This document shows positions 35,901 to 46,834 of a stretch of 64,000 bases of DNA, one piece after another. Source of the DNA: Symbiodinium natans. Its lineage: Eukaryota > Sar > Dinophyceae > Suessiales > Symbiodiniaceae. The stretch covers positions 246,001 through 310,000 of the forward strand of contig CAJNDS010000868.1 of the NCBI GenBank assembly GCA_905221605.1, in the 5' to 3' direction. The notes below the pieces were generated by a model. That model saw only the letters and a list, made by a program, of their open reading frames with translations. It searched no databases and was not told the DNA's origin. Each line of letters opens with the position of its first letter. Position 1 is the stretch's first letter. A program made the position numbers and the translations under genes.

Positions 35901-36074
35901 GTTCCTCCCATCGACATCCCGGCGCTTTTGTGTGATCCCTCGAGGAACATCTCGTTCTGCGAACTCCGGCAAGTAACTCGGAAACTCCATTCCAGCAGCA
36001 AAAGGGCTCATGCAAACACATCTAGTCACTTCATTTCTGACATCTTCATTGGCTGACCACAGCACCTGTTGCAT
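31308..36074 (-). CDS. Pentameric ligand-gated ion channel (Cys-loop superfamily) subunit
   Basis: Probable plasma-membrane ligand-gated channel subunit. Exons on the minus strand: 36074-35727 (extracellular strands, RETFQAVFVLEFTYVDP); 35201-34988 (possible loop insert); 34590-34477 (WSFMNAIDEPKIMMQ); 34419 to about 34320 (GKFNAILSERLELDAMPFDR, the Cys-loop region, without flanking cysteines); 33499-33376 (EQVPREWRV...); 32157-32013 (FDIHIYLERNPTFYLYN into M1); 31940-31513 (M2 RLSVHLTLLLTTVAYKY, M3 TLRCFYFQFAAMGLCALEPF, M4 MTSLVICVYSLLFALLLALG); and 31472-31308 (acidic tail, stop). Introns are GT-AG. Phases agree at the E1/E2, E3/E4, E5/E6, E6/E7 and E7/E8 joins; the 34988/34590 join and the 3' end of the PFDR exon are unresolved. 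The short M3-M4 loop is like prokaryotic and protist members. No signal peptide was found, so a first exon is probably missing. Ligand and ion selectivity cannot be read. Confidence 0.85.
32830..33000. repeat. Trinucleotide repeats (TGG/CGG then CTG) inside channel intron
   Basis: (GGTGGT)n and GGCGGT tracts at 32838-32912, then CTG/CTGCTG runs to about 32985, within the intron at 32158-33375 of the channel gene. They give an artefactual minus-strand His/Pro/Ala/Ser-repeat frame. Confidence 0.93.
33085..33275. repeat. CACGACACGAGGA minisatellite inside channel intron
   Basis: About 12-14 imperfect copies of a 13-15-bp unit (ACACGACACGAGGA, ACACGACACGAAGA). Together with the trinucleotide tracts it makes up much of a 1.2-kb intron. 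Confidence 0.9.
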
Positions 36075-36179
36075 TTTATTGGCTGACCACAGATTCTAAC
36101 TACCCAGAGCGCAGCACCTACGCTGAACCCTCTTGCAAGCTATGTCGTTACGCTGAACCCTCTTGCAAGCTATGTCGTT
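36048..36179. repeat. Two 30-bp tandem duplications
   Basis: ATTGGCTGACCACAG occurs at 36048 and 36078 (30 bp apart). A separate 30-bp unit starting CGCTGAACCCTCTTGC is repeated back to back at 36121 and 36151. The first overlaps the 5' end of the first recognised channel exon. Confidence 0.9.
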
Positions 36180-36354
36180 CACTTTCTGGTTGCAGCTCAT
36201 ACATCGAACTCATCTTGCTGTCTGTGCTACAAGCACTTGCCTGCAGAGGCCAGCAAACAGATGTAACCATGACAGGTGGCCAGCGGGAGTAGGTAATGAA
36301 CGAAAGGAGGGAGCTGGCATGAGGGAGGACAAGGTGAGGGAGGGAGGGCAAAGT

Positions 36355-36467
36355 GGGGGGGGGGGGAGAAACGGAGACCACCACCCACACACCCACACCC
36401 ACACCCACACCCACACCCACACCCACACCCACACCCACACCCACACCCACACCCACACCCACACCCA

Positions 36468-36498
<31 letters not shown>

Positions 36499-36600
36499 CC
36501 ACCCACGCACGCACGCACGCACGCACGCACGCACACCTACACCTACACCTACACCTACACCTACACCTACACCTACACCTACACCTACACCTACACCTCC
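36355..36600. repeat. Compound microsatellite (ACACCC, AC, ACGC, ACACCT)
   Basis: A G-run at 36355-36366, then about 15 units of CACACC at 36385-36475, (CA)n to about 36498, (CGCA)n to about 36530, and about 10 units of CACCTA at 36533-36595. Long Thr/Pro/His or Val/Gly/Cys frames here are artefacts. Confidence 0.97.
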
Positions 36601-36609
36601 ACATACACG

Positions 36610-38454
36610 CACACAAAAGCGCGAGGGGGCGAGAGAGCGAGAGAAGCCTCTACATTGTACTTGATGACTGGTCTTCCTGAATTGTGCTTCAAAAGAATTG
36701 CTGCCTTCAGATTCAACTCAGGAACTTTGGATTTCAATCTTTTCAGAAAAGGATGCGTCGCCATATCTGAGAAAGACTGAAGGATCTTGCCGTTTAAGGC
36801 ACAGAATGACGAACACCAAACCTTAGACCTCAAACTCAATTTTCGTATCATCCTCGAGCCCTCGAAGCGTTTAGGGTTTAGGCCCGTTTCGGGTGTGGGT
36901 TCTTTGGTTCGGGGCTGAGGGCCCAAGGCCCCAAAGATTGCAAGGAAGAGACCTGGCTGACTTGCTGCTGCGTCTCTTCGTGGGGTTTAGGGTTTAGGGT
37001 TTCTTTAAAACCAAGATTGGCGTCGAAACGCGCCAAAAAAAAGCAAGACTAAACCCTGATGCCACCTAAAGCCCCGCAAGCCCTACTGAGGCGGGTACAC
37101 ACACGCGCGCCCTGAATCCTCCTTGAACTCAAGCAAGCTCGGACACGTCGAGTCGGAAAAGCGTGGGCACAAGTCGGAAACAGGCCCAGGTCAAGTCGGA
37201 GCCCACCCTAAAACTTTAGACCCCCAATGCCCTGCCCGGTCGCAGACCTTGGTTTAGGGGTTGCCCTGAAACCCTGAAGGCTAAAACCTTGAAACTCTGA
37301 ACATCTTCACTCTTATGTAAGCTTCTTCCTCGTCTCCTCAACACTGCTGCCTGGGAGGAAGCAACCTTCAACCCTAAACCTGAAAACTGTTTGCCCGACC
37401 CCACCCCCCCCCTCCCAAACCCTAAACCCAAAAACCTCCGGTCGCTCCATCTTCAGAAAAATTTAGTCTTGAACACGAAACCCTCAGCCACATCCTTAAC
37501 GCCTCTTCTAAACATCCGAACATACCTACATCCTTAAAGCCCTCCGAAAGCGGGCTTTAATATAAACGGGGCTTTTCATCTAATGAAAAGGGTCGGAAAC
37601 CGCGAAAACCTCGCAAACCCCGAAGCCCTCTATAAGTGCCAGAATCCCAAAAAAGCAAACTCCAACTAACGAAACGCCTAAGACTAAACCCCCAAAACCC
37701 CGAACTCAAGCTTCCCGAAACTTTGACACCCTGAAGCCCTGCGGTCTCGGGTTTGCAGGTTTTAGAGTCTTGCTGAGCCGGCGGCGTTAAAGCTTAGGTC
37801 AGGCTGTGCGGTTTTTTCATATTCATAAAATTTATGGCTAGAGAAATCTTCAAACTATGCAAAGTTAGATGCAAAACGAAGGTTGCTCAAGTCGCAGTTG
37901 CGGGAAAGAGGGAAGCGAGCAGGGTCGTTGAGGGTTTTCGGGCACCTTCTCCCGGGTGTGGTGTGGCCGGACCCGACCCGACCGACCACACGCACAGGAC
38001 CCGACGGAAGGACGGAAGGACGAGCGGAGAAAACAAGCAAGCTCTTGCGGGGCCGTGCCTCTATACATTGGGGGCTATCTAATACTAGGGCTTATTATTT
38101 AGGGGGAAGGGGTTAAGCAACGAACCCCTAAACCCGAAACCACGCAAGCCTTTGTCTCCGGGAGTTCGTGCCGTCCGCTACTGAAGCTGGACTCCAGTGC
38201 CTGACCGATGGGCTTAAATTCATGCGCAGCCCTCAGCCCGTGGTCTTTTGGGGGGGCCTTAGCTTGGGGTCCTAAATTTCAAGCCCAAAGCCCCAAGACT
38301 TAGGGTTCAAGGTGCAGCCAGTTTAGCCCCAAAAGAAGCTCTGAACAGCCTGCGAAACCAGGATTTTCGTGCTTCAAAAAACTTTGACTCACCCCAAGAT
38401 TAATGGATAAGTTTAGGGCTTAGGGTTTAGAATTTAGTTGGAGGAGTTGTTCTG
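36610..38454. other. Intergenic DNA with telomere-like fragments
   Basis: Degenerate TTTAGGG and CCCTAAA units at 36870-36885, 36983-37002, 37370-37430 and 38410-38425. A plus frame starting ATG at 37834 (MAREIFKLCKVRCKTKVAQV) is protein-like for about 40 codons but lacks other support. No firm gene. Confidence 0.5.
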
Positions 38455-39031
38455 ATGCATCAAGAGTGGGCGACTTTGCCACTGAAGGTGGCTCAGTCTT
38501 TCACGTTTAGGGTTTGTGATTTTGTTCAGGCTTTGGGATTAGGGTTAGTTCGATTTGTCTTTGACGCGAATCAAGTGATTTGCTTGAAGCTATTTCGAAG
38601 CTGCTGCAGTGGCCTTGCCCTGGGCAAGGAGCACCCGATGTTGCTAGAAGACAGAACTGGGAGGCTCATGGGTAGCTATAAGCAGAGATATCGAACGTAA
38701 ACCCTAAACCCTCCCGGCGGAAAACCTCAAGAGTTTCACTCAAAAGTGTGTTTACGCGTAGGCCAAGAAGGTGACAGTTTACACCCTATAAACCCGATAA
38801 ACCTTCACCCCAAACCCCCAACCCACCCTAAACTTGCTACCGGGGCTCACTGCGCCGCAAGGCAGGAGACGTCGCGAGACGGCGCCAAATTGCGAACCTC
38901 CAGCCGCAGTGGCGAGCGTGCAGAGGTATCCTGTGCCTGCAGAGGGGGCGTAGGGGAAACCGGAGCTTTGGGCTCTCAAGGCAGTCCCGCATGCGTGGTT
39001 CCTTTCGGATGTCGCTCGAGATTGTGCCCTC
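38455..39031 (+). CDS. Plus-strand multi-exon gene fragment, unknown protein
   Basis: Exon-like frame 38455-38700 starts at ATG and contains VICLKLFRSCCSGLALGKEH and LLEDRTGRLMGSYKQRYR, ending by a GTAAAC donor. A second segment near 38841-38928 (RQETSRDGAKLRTSSRSGER) ends at GAG|GTATCC. A third after CTCAAG|G at about 38972 reads AVPHAWFLSDVARDCALVPN and stops near 39034. All three are on the plus strand and converge with the ATPase gene at 39246. Phase continuity across all exons was not proved and no family was recognised. Confidence 0.4.
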
Positions 39032-39245
39032 GTACCCAATTGATCGCTGATAGAACTACATAAACTGAATAAATGGAAGCCCTATACACCCCGAAAAGCT
39101 GAACTTTATTGCCTTAACTTAGACAGTCACACAGGGCCCCTAAACCAAGTGAACCCCCTTTGCCAAAACAACTCGGGTTTCCTGCCGCGACGTCAAACTC
39201 TCCGAGCTGGAAACTCACTCCCTTGTTTTTTTTGGGCTTCGGGGT

Positions 39246-40944
39246 TTAAGCACGCGGGGCTAAGCTCCGTTCATGATGCAACGTTTGTTTAGGCCCCCAA
39301 AAAACCCACAAATCCTTGGACTGGGTGGCCTGGTGCTGCTCACACCAGGGCCGCCAGCCTTGCACCATGGAGCATGCAGTGGCTTTGGCATTTGGATAGA
39401 GCTGATAGTAGTCCATCTCCCGACGCAGCACCACGACCGCGTCCAGTGGGAAAGAACTGCAGGCTGGCACGTGGCTCTCAAAGCTGGCCTGCAAGAAAAA
39501 GTCTATGAGACCGTCTAAGCTGCCTCGAGCCGAGCACAGCAGACGCACCCCGGAGTCTGCACACATCTTTGCAGCAGCCACCACATAAGCGAGGGACCCG
39601 AACTCAGCAATGATGATTTCTGGGCTGTGCTGGCATAACAGCAGGGACAGAAGCTGCAAAGGATCCTGGCCTGGCTGATGTGCGACGCACAAGGCGCCAA
39701 TGGCACCTTGAAACTCGCCAGTAAAGTCCGCGACCGCTACTTGATGTGTCAGAGAAAAATAGGCCGCGACATCGCGCAACATCGTCGTCTTCCCCGAGCA
39801 GATTGGTCCCATGAAGAGCACGGACCCTGCCTGGAGCTGCCCTTGGACCACACCGGAAACGCCGGGCAGCAAGCGTGTGATGTGGAGCACGACAGACTTG
39901 ATGCGCTTCCCCCCGCAGATCAAGGTCTCATAACTCAAACTCGCGCGATGGAGCCCCTCCACCTGGACCATGCACGTGCCTGCCTAGGTCTCACAGTGGT
40001 GTTCGAAATGGGGTCTGAACCCTGGACTCTGGACCACTTTCGAGAAAAAATCGGGGTATAAGTTGAAACCCACTCCACGATTCATCCGAGTCACGGTGAC
40101 CTGGCTTGTTTGTCGGATCCCGAGCCGCTCACACAACTCTTGCAGATCTTCAATCTCGATGAGGGTCTGCGGCAAGGTACAGGGGTCAAACCAGCCACCA
40201 GCACGGGCAATGCGCATGGCATGCCCTGCCGACCTCAGCGGCCAAAGCAGCAAAGAAACTTTGAACGCACGTGTGCTGCATGTTGCTTTAAGGTTGCTAC
40301 AGGATGCTACAAGCACCAGTCGGCAGGCATTTGCATCTGACCTCACAATGCAGAACAAGAAGCAGCACAAGACGTTGAGCTCTGCTGCAGTGGATTGTAT
40401 CAGCAAGCCGCTCTAGACTGAAGTCTCCAAGAATCCGTACCGGTAGCTTCGACAGCAGACCCGTCAAGCTGCAAAAACACGTCTGCATTGGAGGCGACAA
40501 GGGCGGATCAATTTCTGAAGGCGTCGAAACGGAGTTGCTTCTGGCTTGGGCTTGCGGTGCTTGTGCTTGCTGGCTTTGTGCGAGCCAGGCAGCGCCGCTG
40601 GCTTGAGCTCGTGGTGCTTGCACTTGCTGGCTCTGTGTGGGACAAGGCGAGCTGCTGGCTTGAGCTCTTGGCGCTTGTGCTGTCTGGCCGTGTGTGGGAA
40701 AAGAACTGCTGCTGGCTTGCCCTTGAGATGCCGGTGCTTGCTGGCTTTGTGCGTGCGGTTCCTGCGGTTGCTGCCTCTGCGGGGGGCACGAAGCACCACT
40801 GCCTTGAGCTTGCGGCGCCTGTGCTGCCTGGGGGGCACTGCATGAGCCCACCCTGGCTGGCAAATGGCGTAGGGCAACTTCACAAGCATTCAACTCTGCC
40901 TGAGGCGTCGGCGGGGGAAGCAAACCTGCCTCTAAAATCTTCAT
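39246..40944 (-). CDS. SpoIIIAA/Ycf45-family P-loop ATPase, nuclear
   Basis: Minus-strand exons 40944-40347, 40225-40038 and 39983-39246 join in phase to about 507 codons. Introns are 121 nt (GTGAGG...GGCAG) and about 54 nt (GTGGTC...CCTAG); the second explains the TAG at 39984-39986. Residues 1 to about 160 are a low-complexity Gln/Ala/Ser/Pro region built from repeated Ser-Gln-Gln-(Ala/Val)-Gln-Ala-Pro units. The C-terminal half matches the SpoIIIAA/Ycf45 ATPase: LHRASL (family LHRIS), Walker A GPICSGKTTMLRD, VAVADFTGEFQGA (family VDTxNEIGG), and EIIIAEFGS at Walker B. The usual Walker B Asp is Ala here, with Glu kept. In algae and plants this family is plastid-encoded or plastid-targeted, but no transit peptide is obvious. 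The role is unproven. Confidence 0.75.
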
Positions 40945-40999
40945 GCTTCAAAGCGGCACGGGCCTACGTTCCGATCATGCTACGCATAACTTCGTGAAA

Positions 41000-43640
41000 A
41001 CCGCAATCTCTAGCTAGAACCCTACAAGTAAACTACCCCCCCGGCGGCCCGTTGCCTGCTTCTTCGTGTCCGCCCTCCCACGGAAGCTGCCCTGAAGAAT
41101 GCCGGGGAGGTTCGCCTTCAAGCGCGGGGTTGATGGGGGTTTCGGACATTTAGGGAATTTAGGGGTTTTAGGGAATTTAGGGAATTTAGGGAACTGAGGG
41201 AATTTAGAGAATTTTAAGCGAATTTTGGGAATTTAGGGGTTTAGGAGGCTTCCCACGGACGAACTGGACTTTCTGGGTGTGCAGTGCGGGTGGCAAAAAA
41301 AACCTGAACCCGAACCCCCCCCCCCCCCCCAAAGATTAGGGAGTTTAGGGTTTAGGATTCAGGGGGTTTTAGGTTGAAGACTCAATGTTTTCAGAGTTGT
41401 TCTGGGAAGTTTCGCGCAGCACAGGGTGTAGGGCTGGTTCCAGGTCGACGTGATGAGTTGGCCGTCATGGCGGTCACTTAGAGCTAAAGACCCCCCTTTG
41501 GCACCAAAAACCCGAAGCCCAAACCCCAGCAAAGTGAACCCCTTCGGATGTAGGGTTGGTTTCAGGGCTTCCAGGCATGAAGCCTTGGGATGATGTAGGG
41601 TATACCTTCAAGTCCTAGCGGGCCTACCCTAAAACCTCCAACTACCAATTGTTGGGCTCCAAGGGACCTACATGTAGGGTTTAGAGTTTGAGGTAAGAGG
41701 TTCTTAAAGGATTAGTGGGCTAGACTTGTTGACGGCCTGGACGCATGCCGCGAAGTGCAAACCACAACCAGTCACGTCGATGCGCAACTCCGCCTTTGTG
41801 AGGTTCCTGTCCAGAACCCTTGCCTCTAGAAACGCTATCATTCTGTGATTGCTGGGCCCAGAATTTAGGGTTTTTAAGGTTGAATCTCGGCTATGTAAGT
41901 CTTGCGGTGTAATCCGAACCTACGGGTTTGGGACTCGGGCTTTGTGGGGCTGAGTGTTTGAGACTCAAGGCGTGCTCAGACATTTTGGCAATAAGTTGTA
42001 CCTCCGGTTGCCTCCGGTTGGGTGTGCAGCGAGACCACGCAGAATTGTGCTCACTTTAGGGTTTAGGGTTTAGGGTTTAACCCAAAACCAGATACCCAAT
42101 TGTTGGGTTCCTTGGGACCTTGGTACGTAACCTACTTAGTCGGCTCTTGGAGGAATCGGATTGCGTTGTTTCCGCGACTTGCTCTGCAACTTCATCTTTT
42201 GTTTCGCAACATTGTCCTCAACTTTGCCCGCACACGGTTGTGGAGATGTCCCACGATGCCCTGAAAAAGCTGCGGAAGAACTGGCGCGATGTGTGGAAGA
42301 CAATGTAGAAAATTGACATTGCGAGGAGAAAAAGGGTTGTGGAACAAGACCGACGTGATGTGTGGAACAAGTTCTGGGGAAACCACAGATGAATCCCGTA
42401 AGCTCTTCATGTTTGATGGCCCACCCACGACCCTAAACCCCAAACCCTAAATTCGCACACAATTGGCAAAGTGTCTTGGGCAGGACTTGATAGGTGAGAC
42501 TGTTGAACCCTACACCCTCAACAGGATCTAAGCCTAAGCACTAAAGACTCCAAAAGCCTGTGGGTCGTAGAGGCCCTGGAAGACTGATAAGCACTATGAG
42601 CCCTGAAAGCCCCTACTCACCGGCGAGCCCCTAAGCTTCCCAATCCTGGCAAGCCTGCACACACACACGAATTGAGCCTCAAGCCCTCAAACGAACCACT
42701 CCTTCAAGGCTGCATCGTCTTCAGGGAAAGAAAAGGGTCGGGTTTTTTTGGGTTTAGCAGGTCAGGGCTTCTCGAATCCCGGGGGCCACCCAAGCTCCTC
42801 CGCACGAAGTGCTGGATGCGATTGTAGAGCTTGGATTTCAGATGCGGGGTGTCCCACCCTCCTGGGGGTGTGGAAACCCTCCCGAAAACCCTAGGCTTCC
42901 AACACCTCCTGGCTAAGGAACCCTCAACCCTAAACCCTAAACCCCAAACCCCAACCCTAAACCCTAAACCCTAAACCCTAAACCCTAAACCCTAAACCCT
43001 AAACCCTAAACCCTAAACCCCAAACCCCAAACCCCAAACCCTAAACCCCGAGCCTTGGGGCGACCCGGAGCCCCCTGGCTCCAAACCAGATCTTCCGTTT
43101 GCCGCTTGCGATGCCGGGCCCAGCCCTGCAGAGACTTGCCCTGCAGGGACCGGCCTTGCCGTTGCCTGCCCGACCTCTGGGGGTTAGGGAGGGCCTGAGG
43201 AAGTTTTACGCTGCTTTTTTGTCGGCAAAGGGGTTCTTGGGTTTAGAGTTCTAATTATGCCCTAAATCCTAAACGCAGTTTCAGGCTTATAGGGTCGAGT
43301 TGCAAGCAGGAGGCATCGGATTCTTTTGGTTTGTCTGTAACCTTCAAAAGGTTTCGCATGTACCGTAGTTTAACAGTCACCGAGAGTCAGGGACAGGCAG
43401 TCCTACAACACTCGTTAGGTTTGAAGTTCAAGGTTAGGAACATCCAAAAAGCATGCCAAGGAACTTGCAACGGGCTGGCGAAACCGACGTCGCCGGTGGC
43501 CGAGACGCAGAACAGGCGCGGCTGTGCGCGAACGCGATCCTCCACGCAGAGCTCGCGGAAGCGCTGCTGCAGTGACTTAGGTCATGCATCGGTTTAGGGT
43601 TTATGGTTTAGGGTTTAGGGTCTTCGGCCAAAAAAAGTTG
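41000..43640. other. Intergenic DNA rich in telomere-like repeats
   Basis: Contains GGGAATTTAG repeats at 41150-41240, a C-run of about 14 at 41317-41330, a TTTAGGG triplet at 42056-42078 and scattered degenerate units. A plus frame at 42120-42308 (SHDALKKLRKNWRDVWKTM) and one at 43331-43597 are the only protein-like stretches and are weak. Confidence 0.5.
42921..43049. repeat. Interstitial telomeric tract (CCCTAAA)n
   Basis: About 18 units, nearly perfect CCCTAAA in the centre (42956-43020) with CCCCAAA variants on both flanks. Confidence 0.96.
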
Positions 43641-43689
43641 AGATCGAAGGGCTTGCGTGCTCAGTGATGCTGGGTTCCCTCTACGGCAT

Positions 43690-45196
43690 CTAAGATGCAA
43701 CTTTTGGGGTGTCCTTCTCCGTGGGCTCCCAAACACACGAAGTTTGCAACTTGAGCCAGGCGGCTCGGAGCGTGGACTGCCCAGAAGACTTCTGAAGCTC
43801 CCGCCCGATAGCGATGTCCTGGTCGCTGATGACCGTGCTTTGACTCGCTGCGCACAGTGCAAACGCCATGCTTGGGAAAGAGGCCGCATCAGCGAGTGAC
43901 GACTCCCAATTGTGAAGCTGGAAGTCTACGAACATCCCGCTACAGCACGTCGTGAACTTCTGCCGGCACCATGGGGAGAAGACCGAATGATCGCAGAGGC
44001 GATCGACCATGACTGTGACTTTTTCCCCCGTCAGTCGAGACAACTCCTTCAGCACCCACAGCCGCCTGTTGCCTGTGATGGCAAACCAAGCATCGCGCCA
44101 CCATGCCACAGTAAAGCTGAGCAAGCCACTGGGCTCCAGCTGACCTGAGAAGAGCTCCCAGAGTGTATCCACCAGCAGTGTGCCGTTTCGGAAGCGCGTG
44201 TTGATGGAGTCATGGGCCCATCGTATGTGGCTGACGCACAGCTCCAGCCTGTTGGGCTCTACTTCAATGGATTCAACCTCGCTGGGGCTGTCAGAGCCAT
44301 CACTGCCATCACTGCCATCGTCATCCGTCCGGTCAGCACCCGCCAGTTGCAGAAGATTTTGCCAGTGGCCGTGCATGCAGTCTCCTTGCAGCTTCATGCA
44401 GGGGGGGGGGGAAAGAGATCTCCCTGAGAGTGCTTTTTGATAGGGCTTAGACCTTGTTCACTCCCGCATAGTTGGACGAACCAATCGGCGGGGTTAGGGA
44501 ATGTACCACGTAAAGGCAATATCTAAACCTACACTCACTTTCCCAACTCCTCCAAGAACCTCTACAGGTTTTTAGGGCCCGTCGAAAGAACTCCAGAAAT
44601 CCCGCGAAGAAGGTCACTCCAGACTAGGGTCTGAAAAAACACAATAAAAACAAATGTTTTGTGCTTTTCTTGCTCGTCTGGGACAAGTCACGGCCTCGGG
44701 AACAGTGCCCGGCATCTGAGGGAGGGAGGGAGTCGCACCAGTGCACGGGTACGGAAATCTCATCGTAAAATGGCGCCACAACATGGAAGCACAGCAGCTT
44801 GCCGTGCTCCTCGCAAAAGTCCTGCAGACCGCCGCGCCGAGAGATGATGTCTTCACAGTCTGGGTGCAGGCAGTAGAACATGCGAAGATCCGACACGCGG
44901 AACGGACCAAGTTTACTGGCAATGTGGACCGCGAGCATCGCTGCAGCTCGGACACTCTCGTTTTCCAAGGCTCGCTCCTCTTCGGTCTTGAGTAAATGCA
45001 CTGACCAGTTCTGCATGGGGCCGGAATCATACACCACAAGCCGGGAGGCATGCTGCCTACAAAATTCCCAGACGTTCGGGAGCTTTGCCAACTCTTCGTT
45101 CTGCGCACAAAAGGCAAGAAGCTTGCTGGAAGACACGCTGCCACCTTCCGCCCGGATGAAGTCACACAGGTCCAAGCACGCGAAGCTCTCCGCCAT
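43690..45196 (-). CDS. Tandem winged-helix-like repeats plus ParB-like domain protein
   Basis: ATG at 45196 (MAESFACLDLCDFIRAEGG). Exon 45196-44692 encodes two repeats of about 65 residues: one with GGSVSSSKLLAFCAQN...VWEFCRQHASRLVVY, the other with LGPFRVSDLRMFYCLH...LQDFCEEHGKLLCF. They resemble OST-HTH/LOTUS-like folds, by pattern only. Donor GC|GTGACT and acceptor GCAAG|G (intron 44385-44691) bring exon 44384-43690 into frame, giving about 399 residues. Exon 2 has an Asp/Gly/Ser acidic linker (DDDGSDGSDGSDSPSEVES). A ParB/sulfiredoxin-like segment follows: IRWAHDSINTRFRNGTLLVD, FTVAWWRDAWFAITGNRRLW. The GNRRL motif is the family hallmark seen in many protist proteins. The join is inferred; exon 2 also has its own ATG at 44397, so two genes remain possible. 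An RNA- or nucleic-acid-linked role is only a guess. Confidence 0.6.
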
Positions 45197-45572
45197 GGAG
45201 GGTTCTGGGTCTACGGCTTTAAGGGTTTGGGGCACCTGTTTTACGCTGAAAAGGAGTATGAGTTGACACAGCACTTCGAGCTTCTCTTGTCGTCATGTAG
45301 TATGGATTTAGGGGATTGCTTTCGAGATCATGTGATGATGTGTAGGAAGGCTGTACTACGCACTTGCTTCCGCAATACATCTAAAAACCCATGCTTTGTT
45401 TTCTGTTGTTTACCTTACTTGTCTCTGTTTTGGGGGGTGAGGGCTACGGGAAGGGCTGGGGGAAGGAGCCGAAGTTCAAAAGACACTACATGGACCCAAG
45501 GATTTGCAGCGTAGCTACATCTTATGGTGAATATACCGCTAGTACAATATGATAAGAAAACAAAGTACCTCC

Positions 45573-45603
45573 GCCCCCCCCCCCCCCCAAAAAAAAAAAA
45601 AAG
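45573..45603. repeat. Poly-C/poly-A homopolymer junction
   Basis: About 16 C followed directly by about 14 A, at the left edge of an AT-rich island. Confidence 0.9.
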
Positions 45604-46325
45604 AAATCTTCAAGAAGGAAATGGACCAAACACACGTGATTTATGATGTCTCCCCCGTGCGGGGGTCCTATCCAGATCAAACGTGCGCACATTCATCGTT
45701 AATCCCAATCTAATCAAATACGAAACCGAGAGGTAAGGAATCGAACTGGCCCTGACAACCCGTACGCCTTCGTGAAAAGCCATGATGGATATATCATTGG
45801 AGGGCGATCGAAATTCGATCCTGTAGCAAGTGTCGGATTTGACCTACGAGACGTCCATTAAGATGTTCGAATCCGATCTCCTGCTCGTGACATCTAGCTT
45901 GGGTAGCCCGTTAACATTATTTCAATGCAGCATGTTCCTCAGTAGTCACGCGTCCCTTGGCGGCCCGAAACGGGAAGACGATTACGCAATCAATAATTAT
46001 CCGAAAAAGGAACTCCATGACAATTAATGATAAAGTGCAGAACAGATAATCAGAAAGCCGACCGGCCACCTATCCGGCTCATCAAGCAATAATCCCCAAC
46101 GATTTCTTACTTCATTCCATGTTCCTTGAAAACGTTCCTTGTTGACCTTTCAAAAATTCGTGTACGGGGGCCTACAAACGACAACTTTCGAATAGATTCT
46201 TCTTCTGAGAATATCAAGAATAGATACCGCAATGAAATATCGAAATGAAATCTCCATTTGCGTTCGTAAATAATGAATATCACATATCCTATCTCAATAT
46301 AAACAAACCGACTTTCAAAAAACAG
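45604..46325. other. AT-rich compositional island, no gene seen
   Basis: It lacks the telomere-like words and GC bias of its neighbours and is rich in AATATC, GAAATC and CGAAT words. It could be an organelle-derived insertion or a different intergenic class. I found no organelle gene in it. A TTCGATTC motif at 45743 does not form a tRNA T-arm. Confidence 0.4.
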
Positions 46326-46334
46326 ATGTGTGCA

Positions 46335-46480
46335 TCATATGCCGTGTGCTGTGGCACGCAGCGACACATAACAAGAGCCCCATGATGATCTGCGCAGCTG
46401 CATGGGTTTTTGGCACGGTCGAAAGCACTCACGTCTGGAAGCAGCGCCCCACCCCAATCACCAGCCGCTCACCAGCCTCA
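46335..46480. repeat. Dispersed element A, copy 1
   Basis: Shares with 53725-53880, in the same orientation: GCATCATATGC, GTGGCACGCAGCG, CATAACAAGA, CCCCA(T/C)GATGATCTGCGCA, TTTTGGCACGGTCGAAAG and TCTGGAAGCAGCGCC. About 80% identical by eye. Confidence 0.85.
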
Positions 46481-46834
46481 TTAAAGAACTGCACGCACTG
46501 GCCATGCACTGTACATTGGACTCTTGGCAAGGCAGTTTCTGCGCAAAGTCGTGAGGCTTCGGACACACACACACACAACTCCTACCTGCAGCTAATACTG
46601 CTGTGATTTGAGGTTTACAGGATTACAGGGTTCAGGGCAAGCACCCTATCCTGAAGCTGCATCACTCGGCCCTAAGAGCCGTCTAGACATCCTGCGACAT
46701 GCCTGTCGATTCGACCTTGGTGGCCAGAAACCATATAGTCATACTATACTAGGTTTTATAAGGCCCAGCCATACTGCGTCTACAGAGGACAAAGGGAGAC
46801 CCCCGTGTCGCCGAGAGGCCAACGCCGATCAGCC

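Noticed and set aside
36148-36780. Thr/Pro/His and Val/Gly/Cys repeat frames of 100-205 codons
   Set aside because: Read entirely through the compound ACACCC/AC/ACGC/ACACCT microsatellite.
39984-39986. Stop-codon reassignment, because the ATPase frame continues past TAG
   Set aside because: A 54-nt GT-AG intron with matching phase removes the TAG, and other genes here use normal stops.
45721-45790. Possible tRNA (TTCGATTC motif on the minus strand)
   Set aside because: The flanking bases do not pair to form a T-arm and no acceptor stem or anticodon arm could be built.
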